A stretch of DNA of 34,002 nucleotides from Acidobacteriota bacterium (lineage in GTDB: Bacteria > Acidobacteriota > UBA6911). The position numbers and the translations under genes are program-made. Shown here piece after piece: positions 1 through 7,316 of the stretch. Below the pieces are notes generated by a model. It had not been told where the DNA came from. It ran no database searches and saw nothing but the letters and a program-made list of their open reading frames with translations. The stretch covers positions 1 to 34,002 of the forward strand of contig JAFNAG010000025.1 of NCBI GenBank assembly GCA_017860135.1, in the 5' to 3' direction. Position 1 is the first letter of the stretch, and every line of letters begins with the position of its first letter.

Positions 1-142
1 TCAATGCGTAGGTTTGATGGAGTGCCATATCCCAGACAGGCGGGCGCGTGTCCCGCCGCAGCCAGAGAAAGTTCACAATCCAGAGCGCCGCCGACAGGCA
101 AATGACGACAACCAGTCCCGTGGTCCGCGGCGATCTGGACAT
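1..142 (-). CDS. Membrane glycosyltransferase, N-terminal fragment (PMT/ArnT-like, tentative)
   Basis: This partial gene is absent from the ORF track because it runs off the left edge. The minus strand reads ATG at 142 and stays open for 47 codons to the window end. It overlaps the stop of the upstream methyltransferase by one base (TGATG), which implies translational coupling. The product starts with a basic stretch (MSRSPRTTG) and a hydrophobic segment at about residues 9-27, followed by RRDTRPPVWDMALHQ. A first membrane helix followed by a short loop with PPVWD is typical of the N-terminus of polytopic lipid-dependent sugar transferases (GT39/GT83 type), whose acidic loop residue is catalytic. 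Its place in a run of glycosyltransferases supports this. With only 47 residues, the family call is an inference. Confidence 0.5.
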   Translation of the reverse strand, partial: MSRSPRTTGLVVVICLSAALWIVNFLWLRRDTRPPVWDMALHQTYAL

Positions 143-846
143 CACTCCCCTTCCTTGGTGACACGGATCCTGAATCCCAGAGAGAAGCTCTTGTTCCGGT
201 CGATGGGATCCAGAGAGTACAGAAGCAGAGGCAGCAGCAGGCCGAAAAACGGCGCCAGTCCGACGAACAGGATCCAGCGCCAGCCACCCTGGAAAAACTC
301 AAGGAGGTTGACGCAGCGCCGGGCGCAGACCCAGAAAAATCCGCCGATCGGGCTCAGCAGATCGACGCGGAAAGGCAGGCCGGCAAGCAGCAGGCAGGCT
401 CCGTGCCTGGTGAAGCGGAGATAGTCGTGAGGCGCCTGATGCTCTTCCCAGAGGAATGGGATCACCAGAAACGCCGACCCGCCGGGCTTGAGGATACGTG
501 CGAACTCCTGCAGCACCAGGCGTGGATTGGGCGTATGCTCCAGAACGACCATGCACAGAACGCAATCCACGCTGCCGGACGCGAGCGGGATGGCTTCCAG
601 ACTGCCCCTGATGTCCAGTCCGGAATAATCCCACCCGGGGTCCCCAACGCCGGAGTCAAGTCCAATGTAGTGCCCTCGCGAAAAATAGCGCCTGTGACGG
701 CCTTCACCGGCACCCGCATCGAGCACGACCTGATCCGCGGCGACGCGGGAAGCGGCCGCGTTTACCTCCGCTTCAATCATTTCCTGGAACGGATCGAGGC
801 GCGCGAGCAGGAATCGGGGGAGAATCCTTGCGGCAAGCGATTTCAT
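142..846 (-). CDS. Class I SAM-dependent methyltransferase
   Basis: The 234-aa product has a class I methyltransferase fold of Methyltransf_11 type. Motif I is VLDAGAGEG near residue 42, and the later VVLEHTPNP and LKPGGSAFLVIPF stretches match the post-motif strands of that family. The C-terminus has a hydrophobic segment (ILFVGLAPFFGLLLPLLLY) that may sit on the membrane. The ORF track extends the frame to 1299, but that part is antisense-like low-quality sequence overlapping the next gene. ATG at 846 starts a sensible protein. An in-frame TTG at 861 has a better Shine-Dalgarno (GAGGGGG, six bases upstream) and would add five residues. The gene lies between glycosyltransferases on the same strand, so a sugar or lipid-linked glycan methylation role is likely; the substrate is unknown. 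Confidence 0.88.
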   Translation of the reverse strand: MKSLAARILPRFLLARLDPFQEMIEAEVNAAASRVAADQVVLDAGAGEGRHRRYFSRGHYIGLDSGVGDPGWDYSGLDIRGSLEAIPLASGSVDCVLCMVVLEHTPNPRLVLQEFARILKPGGSAFLVIPFLWEEHQAPHDYLRFTRHGACLLLAGLPFRVDLLSPIGGFFWVCARRCVNLLEFFQGGWRWILFVGLAPFFGLLLPLLLYSLDPIDRNKSFSLGFRIRVTKEGE

Positions 847-872
847 CCGCGCGTTCAGCAACTCATTCCCCC

Positions 873-1910
873 TCAGTCGCGGAGCGCCAGTTCGCGGGCG
901 GAGATCCGGTACCTGCGCAGCAGTGCGTAAAACTCGCCGTGGCTGAGGCGACGGCTGCGGAACACTTCCCTGCGCTTGCGCAGGATCCACCCCAACCCCC
1001 GGAACCCGGAAAGATATGCCCGTACCATTGCGAGAAACAGGCTGCCCGCACTGTGTTCCCGTGCAACCCCGCCGGCCAGGCCGCGGCGGCGCAGAATGCT
1101 GGCAAAATGCCAGAGATACCGCCAGAGCGTGAATAAGGGCGATATCAGCAGCAGCGGCATCGGGAACAGTTTGACCGAAACCCAGAGTCGATTCCGTTCC
1201 ACCAGGAATGCCTTGAACGGCGAATACTTCCCCAGGCTTCTGGAATGCCGGTGGAATACCTTCGCCGCCGGTGCGTAGCGGCAATTCCAGCCGCGCCACC
1301 GCGCCCTCAGCCCCAGGTCCGCGTCGTCACCGTATGCGAAAAACCGTTCGTCGAACAGTCCGACCTCCGCCAGCATGCTGCGCCGGTAAAGCGCGGCACA
1401 GCCGTCGGGGAAAAATATCTCGTCATTGCGGTCGAATTGCCCGCGGTCGAGTTCGCCTGCTCCCCGGCCGCGGTTGAGACCGTCCGGATATAGCAGATGG
1501 CCGACCTTGTCGATCACCTCCCGCCGTTCATAAAAGAGGATTTTCGAGGCGACCATTCCTACCCCCGGATCCTTCGTGGAGTCAACCAGGTGCGCCAGCC
1601 AGTCGCGATCCGCCACTGCATCATTGTTCAGAAGCGCGATGAACTCCCCGCTCGACACCCGGATACCCGCGTTCACGCCACCCGCAAAACCCAGGTTTGC
1701 GGGGAGCTCAACGACTTTCCACCTCCCGCGGCATGCTTCCCGCAGCCATCGTCCGGACTCGTCCGTGGAACCGTTGTCGACCGCAACCAACTCCACCGAC
1801 GGATAGGACTGGCTCCCGACCGAATCGAGACACTCGGCCAAATACGCCATGCCATTCCAGTTCACTACCACCACGGAGACAAGACCCTTCTGGAATGCGG
1901 AATTCGTCAT
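873..1910 (-). CDS. Family 2 glycosyltransferase (rhamnosyltransferase-like)
   Basis: The 345-aa product begins MTNSAFQKG and enters a GT-A nucleotide-sugar binding domain (VSVVVVNWNG, then VAVDNGSTDES). LLNNDA supplies the acidic metal-binding motif, and GLFDERFFAYGDDADLGLR is the acceptor-side signature common in WbbL/rhamnosyltransferase-like GT2 enzymes. A hydrophobic, basic C-terminal region (about residues 240-300) suggests membrane association. ATG at 1910 is preceded by AAAGAGG and overlaps the upstream glycosyltransferase stop by four bases (ATGA). The ORF track's longer 538-aa version adds out-of-frame sequence belonging to the upstream gene. It probably adds one sugar to a lipid-linked glycan at the cytoplasmic face; donor and acceptor cannot be read from sequence. 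Confidence 0.9.
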   Translation of the reverse strand: MTNSAFQKGLVSVVVVNWNGMAYLAECLDSVGSQSYPSVELVAVDNGSTDESGRWLREACRGRWKVVELPANLGFAGGVNAGIRVSSGEFIALLNNDAVADRDWLAHLVDSTKDPGVGMVASKILFYERREVIDKVGHLLYPDGLNRGRGAGELDRGQFDRNDEIFFPDGCAALYRRSMLAEVGLFDERFFAYGDDADLGLRARWRGWNCRYAPAAKVFHRHSRSLGKYSPFKAFLVERNRLWVSVKLFPMPLLLISPLFTLWRYLWHFASILRRRGLAGGVAREHSAGSLFLAMVRAYLSGFRGLGWILRKRREVFRSRRLSHGEFYALLRRYRISARELALRD

Positions 1911-2701
1911 ACCTCTTTCTTGAAAATGTTCTCGTGGTAATGCCTGCTGACCACCTCGGGCAACGTGGTGTTGAAGATCTTCGGCCTGCGCAAGCCGATG
2001 CGCTGGAGCAGGAAGGTAAGCATCACCAGCAGGGTTTTGATTCCGTATTTCGTGCTCACAACGAAATTGACGCTGGATGCTTCCGGAAAATAGCGGGCCT
2101 GCACCGCGATCTCCGCGATGGGGAAGCGGAAATGCACCGCCTGGGCGATCATCTGGGAATCGAAGACGAAGTCGTCGGAATTGAGGAGGAAGGGAACCGT
2201 GGTGAGCAGCCGGCGGCTGTAAGCGCGAAATCCGCTGTGGCCATCGGTCAGGCGCGTGCGGTAGACGAAATTTTCCATGACGGTCAGGATGCGGTTGGCG
2301 ATGAACTTCCACTTCGGCATCCCCCCCTGGAGTGCCTGCCCGTTCAGGATTCTCGATCCCATCACCATGTCGGCACGCATATCCAGGATGGGACGCACCA
2401 GCTCCGGAATCAGCCGCGAGTCGTACTGGTGATCGGGGTGCAGCATGACGACGACATCGGCCTCTTCCTTCAGGGCTTCCAGGTAGCATGTCTTCTGGTT
2501 GCCGCCATATCCGCGGTTCTGCACGTGGATCACCACGGAAAGGCCGAGGGAGCGCGCGATCTCCACGGTCTGGTCGCGGCTCACATCATCCACCAGGATG
2601 ATCCGGTGTACCTTGTCCTTGGGAATATCCGCGTAGGTGCGCTCGAGAGTCCGGGCCGCGTTGTACGCGGGCAGCACCACTACGATTCTGGGATTCCTCA
2701 T
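1907..2701 (-). CDS. Family 2 glycosyltransferase (polyprenyl-phosphate sugar synthase-like)
   Basis: The 264-aa product (from ATG 2701) has a GT2 fold close to dolichyl/polyprenyl-phosphate mannose or glucose synthases. It shows VVVLPAYNAARTL at the start, the acidic LHPDHQYD motif, GSRI, and the conserved TDGHSGFRAYSRRLL stretch. It lacks the two C-terminal transmembrane helices of many bacterial members and ends in a short basic tail. A GTG at 2707 is an alternative start adding two residues; neither has a convincing Shine-Dalgarno. It is translationally coupled (ATGA) to the next glycosyltransferase. A likely role is making a polyprenyl-phosphate-linked sugar for use by membrane transferases such as the one at the left edge. 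Confidence 0.88.
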   Translation of the reverse strand: MRNPRIVVVLPAYNAARTLERTYADIPKDKVHRIILVDDVSRDQTVEIARSLGLSVVIHVQNRGYGGNQKTCYLEALKEEADVVVMLHPDHQYDSRLIPELVRPILDMRADMVMGSRILNGQALQGGMPKWKFIANRILTVMENFVYRTRLTDGHSGFRAYSRRLLTTVPFLLNSDDFVFDSQMIAQAVHFRFPIAEIAVQARYFPEASSVNFVVSTKYGIKTLLVMLTFLLQRIGLRRPKIFNTTLPEVVSRHYHENIFKKEV

Positions 2702-2893
2702 ACTCACGCACGGTAGAAACTGCGTTTGAGCCTTGTTGTATCACGCTCCTGCCGCGGGGAAACCGCTCCAAGGCCGGTGCCCACCGCCACTCTGCGCACC
2801 CGAAAACCTCGTCCTTGTCATTCCGGATGCCCCGCTTGTGACGGAAGCAGCAATATACTCGGATTCACCGTCCCAGAAAATAACAAATCAGCA

Positions 2894-3895
2894 TCATCCG
2901 GGCGCCGGAGGCCGCTGCGCATGCGCCCAGATCGTTCCGCCGCGCCCGACGGCGGCCTCAAGGAAAGCGGGCGGCAGGGCCAGGAGGAACAGTCCGAAAT
3001 AGCACAGTTCCAGGGCGCCTTCGACAGCCGCACCCATGCTTTTTCCGCGGCCCTTCCGGCCGATCGGATCGAGCGCCGGCGCCAGGCTCGAAGCCAGGGA
3101 AGCAGGGTTGTCGCGGAGAGAAAAACGCCGCACGATCCGGCAGGACAATCCCGCGCGGTCCAGCAGGTGCCGGAGCCCCTGGGGAGTGAAATTGACCAGG
3201 TGGCGCGGCACGTCGAGGCCATACCAGCGCGCGCCGAAGATCCGCGCCTGGCACGAGGACACATTGGGGACCTGCAGGATCAGGCTGCCGCCAGGCTTGA
3301 GCATGGCCCCGGCGCAGCTCAGCGCGGCGCATGGATCGGGGAGATGTTCCAGCACATGAAACATGGTGACGAAATCGAAGGTGCGTCCCTCCCAGGCATC
3401 GCTCGCGACATCCCCCTGGCGGACCGGCAAGTCGTATTGCCTCCGTGCCGCCTCCACCGCCTGCGGCGACACATCGATGCCGTGGGGAAGGAACCCGCGC
3501 CGCCGCGCCAGATGCAGGAAGGTCCCGCTGCTGCAGCCGATGTCAAGCAAGGTCCGTCCGGCGCCGGAGGCATGCCGTTCCAGGAACCGTACGTGATCCA
3601 TCGCCACAAACTCGCGATAGGTGCGTTCCAGCCGGCCCAGAAACCCCGCGAGGCCTGATCCGCGGCTCTCAGTCCACCAGTAGGGTTTCGGGTACCAGGT
3701 GGAGAGGGTGTCAGGATCCGGAAACGGAGATTGGAAAACGCACCCGCAGCAGCTGCAGCGATACAAGCGGAAGGTCCCGGCCGCAATTCCGAAGAGCCGG
3801 TCGGGAGCAAGAGCGAAGAGCGGAGAACGAGCCGCTTCGCAGACCGGACACGAAGGATCGCGGTCAGGACCGGCATCTGGAAGCAGCTCATTCAT
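2894..3895 (-). CDS. SAM methyltransferase with N-terminal cysteine-rich ribbon
   Basis: The 333-aa product starts with a putative zinc ribbon (CPVC at residues 16-19, CSCCGC at 47-52), followed by a class I methyltransferase domain with motif I LLDIGCSSGTF and FDFVTMFHVLEHLPDP. The C-terminus has a hydrophobic segment (GLFLLALPPAFLEAAVG). This ribbon-plus-Methyltransf_23 layout is common in glycan biosynthesis clusters, where such enzymes modify sugars or glycan termini. ATG at 3895 is preferred; the ORF track's start at 3913 is a GTG without a Shine-Dalgarno and would add only six residues. The gene is followed by about 190 bases with no visible gene before the next glycosyltransferase. Confidence 0.87.
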   Translation of the reverse strand: MNELLPDAGPDRDPSCPVCEAARSPLFALAPDRLFGIAAGTFRLYRCSCCGCVFQSPFPDPDTLSTWYPKPYWWTESRGSGLAGFLGRLERTYREFVAMDHVRFLERHASGAGRTLLDIGCSSGTFLHLARRRGFLPHGIDVSPQAVEAARRQYDLPVRQGDVASDAWEGRTFDFVTMFHVLEHLPDPCAALSCAGAMLKPGGSLILQVPNVSSCQARIFGARWYGLDVPRHLVNFTPQGLRHLLDRAGLSCRIVRRFSLRDNPASLASSLAPALDPIGRKGRGKSMGAAVEGALELCYFGLFLLALPPAFLEAAVGRGGTIWAHAQRPPAPG

Positions 3896-3947
3896 GGAAA
3901 TGGTAACCTTCACTTAGTGCACGAATTCGCCGGCATGCTCACGCATT

Positions 3948-4048
3948 TTCCAGGACGCTGAACAACACCGCCTTCGGAGACTCCGCCGGGAATCGCGGGC
4001 CGGCAGTCCCCGGGCGCGTTCGCCGGCATTCTTCAGCGTCCTGGAGAA
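3948..4048. repeat. Palindromic repeat with about 15-bp inverted arms
   Basis: The left arm TTCCAGGACGCTGAA (3948-3962) is matched in reverse complement by TTCAGCGTCCTGGA (from 4032). The arms bracket about 70 bases of GC-rich sequence with its own short palindromes. A direct repeat TTCGCCGGCAT also occurs at about 3926-3936 and 4020-4030. It lies in a 372-base gene-free stretch (3896-4267). Structure of this kind suggests a REP-like or non-autonomous element, but no second copy is seen in this window. Confidence 0.55.
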
Positions 4049-4087
4049 TACGTTTTCAGTAATTGTCCAGCCAGCCCGAAGAAAACT

Positions 4088-4178
4088 GCCACGAATTCCA
4101 CGAATTGTCACGAAAGCCGCATCGTTTGGCTCGCATCAAGGGAAATAATTCTTCGTGAGAATTCGTGAAATCCGTGGC
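4088..4178. repeat. Inverted repeat with 27-bp CACGAATT-type arms
   Basis: The left arm begins GCCACGAATTCCACGAATTG (4088-4114) and the right arm is TTCGTGAGAATTCGTGAAAT... (4152-4178). The two pair as reverse complements with only about three mismatches over 27 bases. Within each arm the CACGAATT motif itself recurs. The 37-base centre shows no coding potential. With the neighbouring palindrome at 3948-4048 it fills most of the gap between two glycosyltransferase genes. It is probably a dispersed intergenic repeat family. Confidence 0.6.
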
Positions 4179-4267
4179 TTTCTTTGCAGACCCTTGACTG
4201 TTCCAAGCCGGCTAAAAAGTTACGGTTTACACATCATCGAATGCCCGTATCCAGGCGCCGCACTTCC

Positions 4268-4987
4268 TCAACAGGCGGAGGGCATCCGGCCCCTGGTAAA
4301 CCGTTTCCGGATGAGGAAGATCAGGTTGCGGTAACCGTCACGCCACGGCTGAAGCTTGATCTCTCCGGTCCGGTTCGAATAATCCACGTAGATTTCCTTG
4401 AACCCGATCGCCGGCCTGCGTATCGCCTCGATTTTGATCTCCTCGCTGAAAGCCATGCCGTCGCTGCGCAGGTCCATCTCCCCGAGGCATTGGCGCTCGA
4501 AAACCCACATGCCCGACTGGGAGTCGCGCACCCATCGGAAGTAGAGAACGGACAAAGCCACGCTCAGGAGCTTGTTGCCGATCCAGTGTTTGAGGGACAT
4601 GGCCTGCCGGTTCTTCAGAGGGAAGCGCGACGCCGAGAGGAAGCGTTCGCGGGAATGCAGAAACACTTCGAGCAGATATGAGATGGCATCCACGGGATAG
4701 GAATGATCGCCGTCGAGGGTTACGATGATATCACCCTGCGCCTGAATCAATCCTGTCTTGTAAGCCCGGCCGTACCCCCGGATCTTTTCGTGAATCACGT
4801 GGGCGCCATGACGGCGCGCCATTTCTGCCGTGCGGTCGGTCGAGTTGTTGTCGACTACGATGACCTCGTCGACAAACGCGGGCATGCGCGAGAGCACCTG
4901 CACGATGCCCTCTTCTTCATTGAGGCACGGAATGACGACGGTGACGCGGCGATCTCGATACACGGCAGGGGATGATACCAGACTCAT
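4268..4987 (-). CDS. Family 2 glycosyltransferase (dolichyl-phosphate-glucose/mannose synthase-like)
   Basis: The 239-aa product has a GT-A fold with VTVVIPCLNEEEG, then VIVVDNNSTD, the metal-binding DGD in TLDGDHSYP, and VRDSQSGMWVF, a late motif of the DPM/DPG synthase-like group. No transmembrane helices are present. ATG at 4987 is the first start in frame; no clear Shine-Dalgarno precedes it, and a GTG a few codons in is an alternative. It is separated from the downstream methyltransferase by the two palindromic repeats and from the upstream secreted protein gene by a terminator and an inverted-repeat element. It may therefore be transcribed from its own promoter. It resembles the glycosyltransferase at 1907 in type, so the cluster may make two different lipid-linked sugars. 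Confidence 0.88.
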   Translation of the reverse strand: MSLVSSPAVYRDRRVTVVIPCLNEEEGIVQVLSRMPAFVDEVIVVDNNSTDRTAEMARRHGAHVIHEKIRGYGRAYKTGLIQAQGDIIVTLDGDHSYPVDAISYLLEVFLHSRERFLSASRFPLKNRQAMSLKHWIGNKLLSVALSVLYFRWVRDSQSGMWVFERQCLGEMDLRSDGMAFSEEIKIEAIRRPAIGFKEIYVDYSNRTGEIKLQPWRDGYRNLIFLIRKRFTRGRMPSAC

Positions 4988-5018
4988 TGCAGCAACGCCA
5001 AGCTTGGACCATCGGAAA

Positions 5019-5154
5019 GGTGCAATCGGAGGCGGGACTCAATCTTCGGCGGAATTCGGACAAAAGGACGCGCCCCGCAGCGATTCACGACAAAAGAACC
5101 TATCAATTGACATTTGACAAATCCTCTCTGTTGCGTCCCACTTCCGATTTCACC
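5019..5154. mobile_element. MITE-like element, copy A, with 20-bp terminal inverted repeats
   Basis: The left end GGTGCAATCGGAGGCGGGAC (5019-5038) and the right end GTCCCACTTCCGATTTCACC (5135-5154) are reverse complements at 17 of 20 positions. The interior contains CACGACAAAAGAA and TTGACATTTGACAAAT. The same ends and interior recur in copy B at 31231-31457. A short direct repeat CATCGGAA lies just outside each end (5010-5017 and 5157-5164), offset by one and two bases, which could be a target duplication but is uncertain. There is no transposase gene, so any movement would need a protein supplied in trans. Confidence 0.65.
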
Positions 5155-5221
5155 GGCATCGGAATGGGAAGCTGCCCCCTGCGTCAATCTCGCACTTCTA
5201 CCGCCTGCCGGCAAGATCCCG

Positions 5222-5260
5222 AAAAAAATCGGGGTAGTCCCGGCAAGCGGAACTACCCCG
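5222..5260 (-). terminator. Rho-independent terminator of the secreted protein gene
   Basis: On the minus strand, CGGGGTAGT and its complement ACTACCCCG form a long GC-rich stem around a small loop, followed by ATTTTTTT. It lies 24 bases after the stop at 5284 and is the cleanest intrinsic terminator on this strand. Confidence 0.85.
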
Positions 5261-5283
5261 AATAAAACGATCTGAGCAAGAGC

Positions 5284-6973
5284 CTAGTTGTTCAGGCTTT
5301 CACCCGCGGGAATCAGCCAGAAACTACCTGCGTCTACAGGCAGTCTGAGGCCATAGCCCTTGATAGCCGGATCAGGAATCACGTTCGCCAGGTAGCCCTG
5401 TGCGACGGTTGCGAAATTCGAGTCGGCGATGAAGGCGAAGCCGTGGCAGAACTGGAACTGAGCCTTGGCGATGATGTAGCCGGAGAATGTCGTCACGTTC
5501 GACGGCAGAATCTGGGACAGCAAGGCGACAAAGCTGGTTCCGGGGCCGTAGGTCGCCGTGGTCGTCGTCGTGCCGACGTAACCCGCGGCCTTGTCATAGA
5601 AGTAGAATGTGATCGCGCCGATCTGGTTCGGAGCGCCGCCGGTCGTGAGACCGGTGATCTTATCGGTAACCGTGGCACCGAACACTTCATCGTCACCGGT
5701 GGTATTGGCAATTGCCAGACCGGTGTTGAAGAAGCTGTCTTTGGTCACATAGGTGAACAGCAGGAAGCAGTTGCAGCGGACGATCGTGGCATACAGATCG
5801 AAGCTCGTGCTGGTTATATCCGTGCTGGTCACACCGTTTGAGGACTGGTACAGTGTCGCGAACCGGGGCCGTGCTGCGGTGAAGTTGTTGCTGCTGCTCT
5901 GGTTGGATCCACCTGGATCTTCGCAGCCTTCATCCGTTCCCGCAAAGGGACGCATGGTAACCGCGGCCAGAACGGTTCCGGTCGTTGTTGCCCCCGAGGC
6001 GAGTAAGAGCACCGGTCTAACATCGAAGTCTTCTACGTGAGTATCGCTCCAACCAGTCTGGTTTGAGCTATAAAATATATACTCAGCATATGTATACCCG
6101 CTCCCGATTTCAGGGTTGCTTCGCTTGCTGCTGTATTGGAGCCAGGAACTGCTGCCATCGGTGTTGTTATATACGACCGACGGCCATTCGACAGTCGAGA
6201 CGCTGGACGGGATCGAGTTCAGCACCACGCGGAACCGGGTGGCAGTAGTAGGTTCTCCCAGTCTTGCGCCGTAGCTGTCCGCGCGGTTAGTCGCGATGTT
6301 GTTGTCGTAGTTGACGAACGCGCGTACAAACCCCTCTTTAATGTTGATGTAATAAGAGGGGGGCTCGCCATCAACGGTACCGATGGACGGGAAGCAGAGG
6401 AGTATGCTGGCGTCAGATACATCGATAGTCAGGGGCGGCAGGCTCTTGGCAACACGGACGGTGTCCGGGTTGAACTGGTTGGCCGCCGGATCATTGATCG
6501 ACTGCAGCTGCACAAACAGGTCTGTATTGACCGTGATGCCGTCGCTGAGATCGATCCTGCCGCGGACGCCTTCCACACGCATGAACTGCCCGGGGGTAAC
6601 TGCAACGCCGGGGGGCAGGTTAATGGTGAGGAAGCCCGTGCAGCGACCGGTAATGGATAGGTTCTCGACGCTGATCGTTGGAGGAGTAGCAGTCGGGAAC
6701 GCTATGTCGGTGAAAAGCTTGATCCCGGTGGTGATCGTGTTATCGATCTGCACGCCGTTTTGGTAGATAAATCCGATCTGGGAATAGCCCGGTAGTTCCA
6801 TTTGCAACTGCATAGAGGGTGACATAGCCGAGAACTTCCGAACGCCCGGTGTTGATTACCTCCGTCGGCGACTGCACGACGTCCCAGCGGACGGCACCGT
6901 AGGAAGCCCCAGCAAAGCCCATGAGCAGGAGGCAAAGCAAGCCTGCCAGCTTGCCAGCTTTCGACAAATTCAT
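5284..6973 (-). pseudogene. Large secreted protein of unknown function, split by a one-base frameshift
   Basis: Two track ORFs belong to one gene. The 5' part starts at ATG 6973 (Shine-Dalgarno GGAG eight bases upstream) with a signal peptide (MNLSKAGKLAGLLCLLLMG ... ASYGA) and runs through SEVLGYVTLYAVANGTTG. The rest is the 5284-6825 frame, which resumes at GYSQIGFIYQNGVQ. Removing one G of the CCGGG run at 6788-6790 joins them into a continuous 562-aa reading frame; the span of 1690 bases is one more than a multiple of three. The mature protein is rich in Thr, Ser, Asn and Gly with beta-type sequence, has no membrane anchor, and ends GSFWLIPAGESLNN. No family is recognised. It may be a true mutation, an assembly error or a slippery site. 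An exported structural or surface protein is plausible. Confidence 0.75.
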
Positions 6974-7306
6974 ACGTTTTCTCCGAAGAAAAAGTTGAGG
7001 CATTGGTAACTTCTACCAGACGTTCATGCGTCCGATAGACTTCTTGATGTTTACTCAAAATTGAACCACTGGCGTGTTGCCGGAAAAGCGTCAGTGCCAA
7101 CGGGCGCGCTTTGCCAGCTTCCTACGCGTCCCCATCCCCTCCCTTCGAAAAACCGGACGCCAAATCATCCGCCTGAAGGGGATAAGCTCCGACTCCGACC
7201 ACACTTGGAACAAAGAGCCCAAGCTGGATCGCACAAATATCAGCGACAATGATGCACGAAATGCCGAAAAGTTGCTAGGAAATATTTAAAAAAAATCTCG
7301 TGTCCG
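6974..7306. other. Gene-free stretch upstream of the secreted protein gene
   Basis: This region of about 330 bases lies between two minus-strand genes. It should hold the promoter and 5' leader of the secreted protein gene, but I found no convincing -35/-10 pair. The ORFs called here (7061-7289) have no recognisable features. A GACGC/AAAGC-like patch near 7090-7130 was checked for riboswitch similarity and not accepted. Confidence 0.4.
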
Positions 7307-7316
7307 TCAGGGAACG
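7288..7316 (-). terminator. Possible terminator of the DUF1573 gene
   Basis: On the minus strand, CGTTCC (7316-7311) can pair with GGACACG (7305-7299) with one bulged base, followed by AGA and eight T residues. The hairpin overlaps the stop codon of the DUF1573 gene. The stem is short, so efficiency is uncertain. Confidence 0.35.

Noticed and set aside
29-424. 136-aa plus-strand ORF at the left edge
   Set aside because: It is opposite the methyltransferase and the membrane transferase fragment and has only basic low-complexity sequence.
7040-7180. Possible cyclic-di-GMP riboswitch upstream of the secreted protein gene
   Set aside because: Only fragments resembling GACGC and AAAGC are present; the rest of the conserved core and its pairing are missing.
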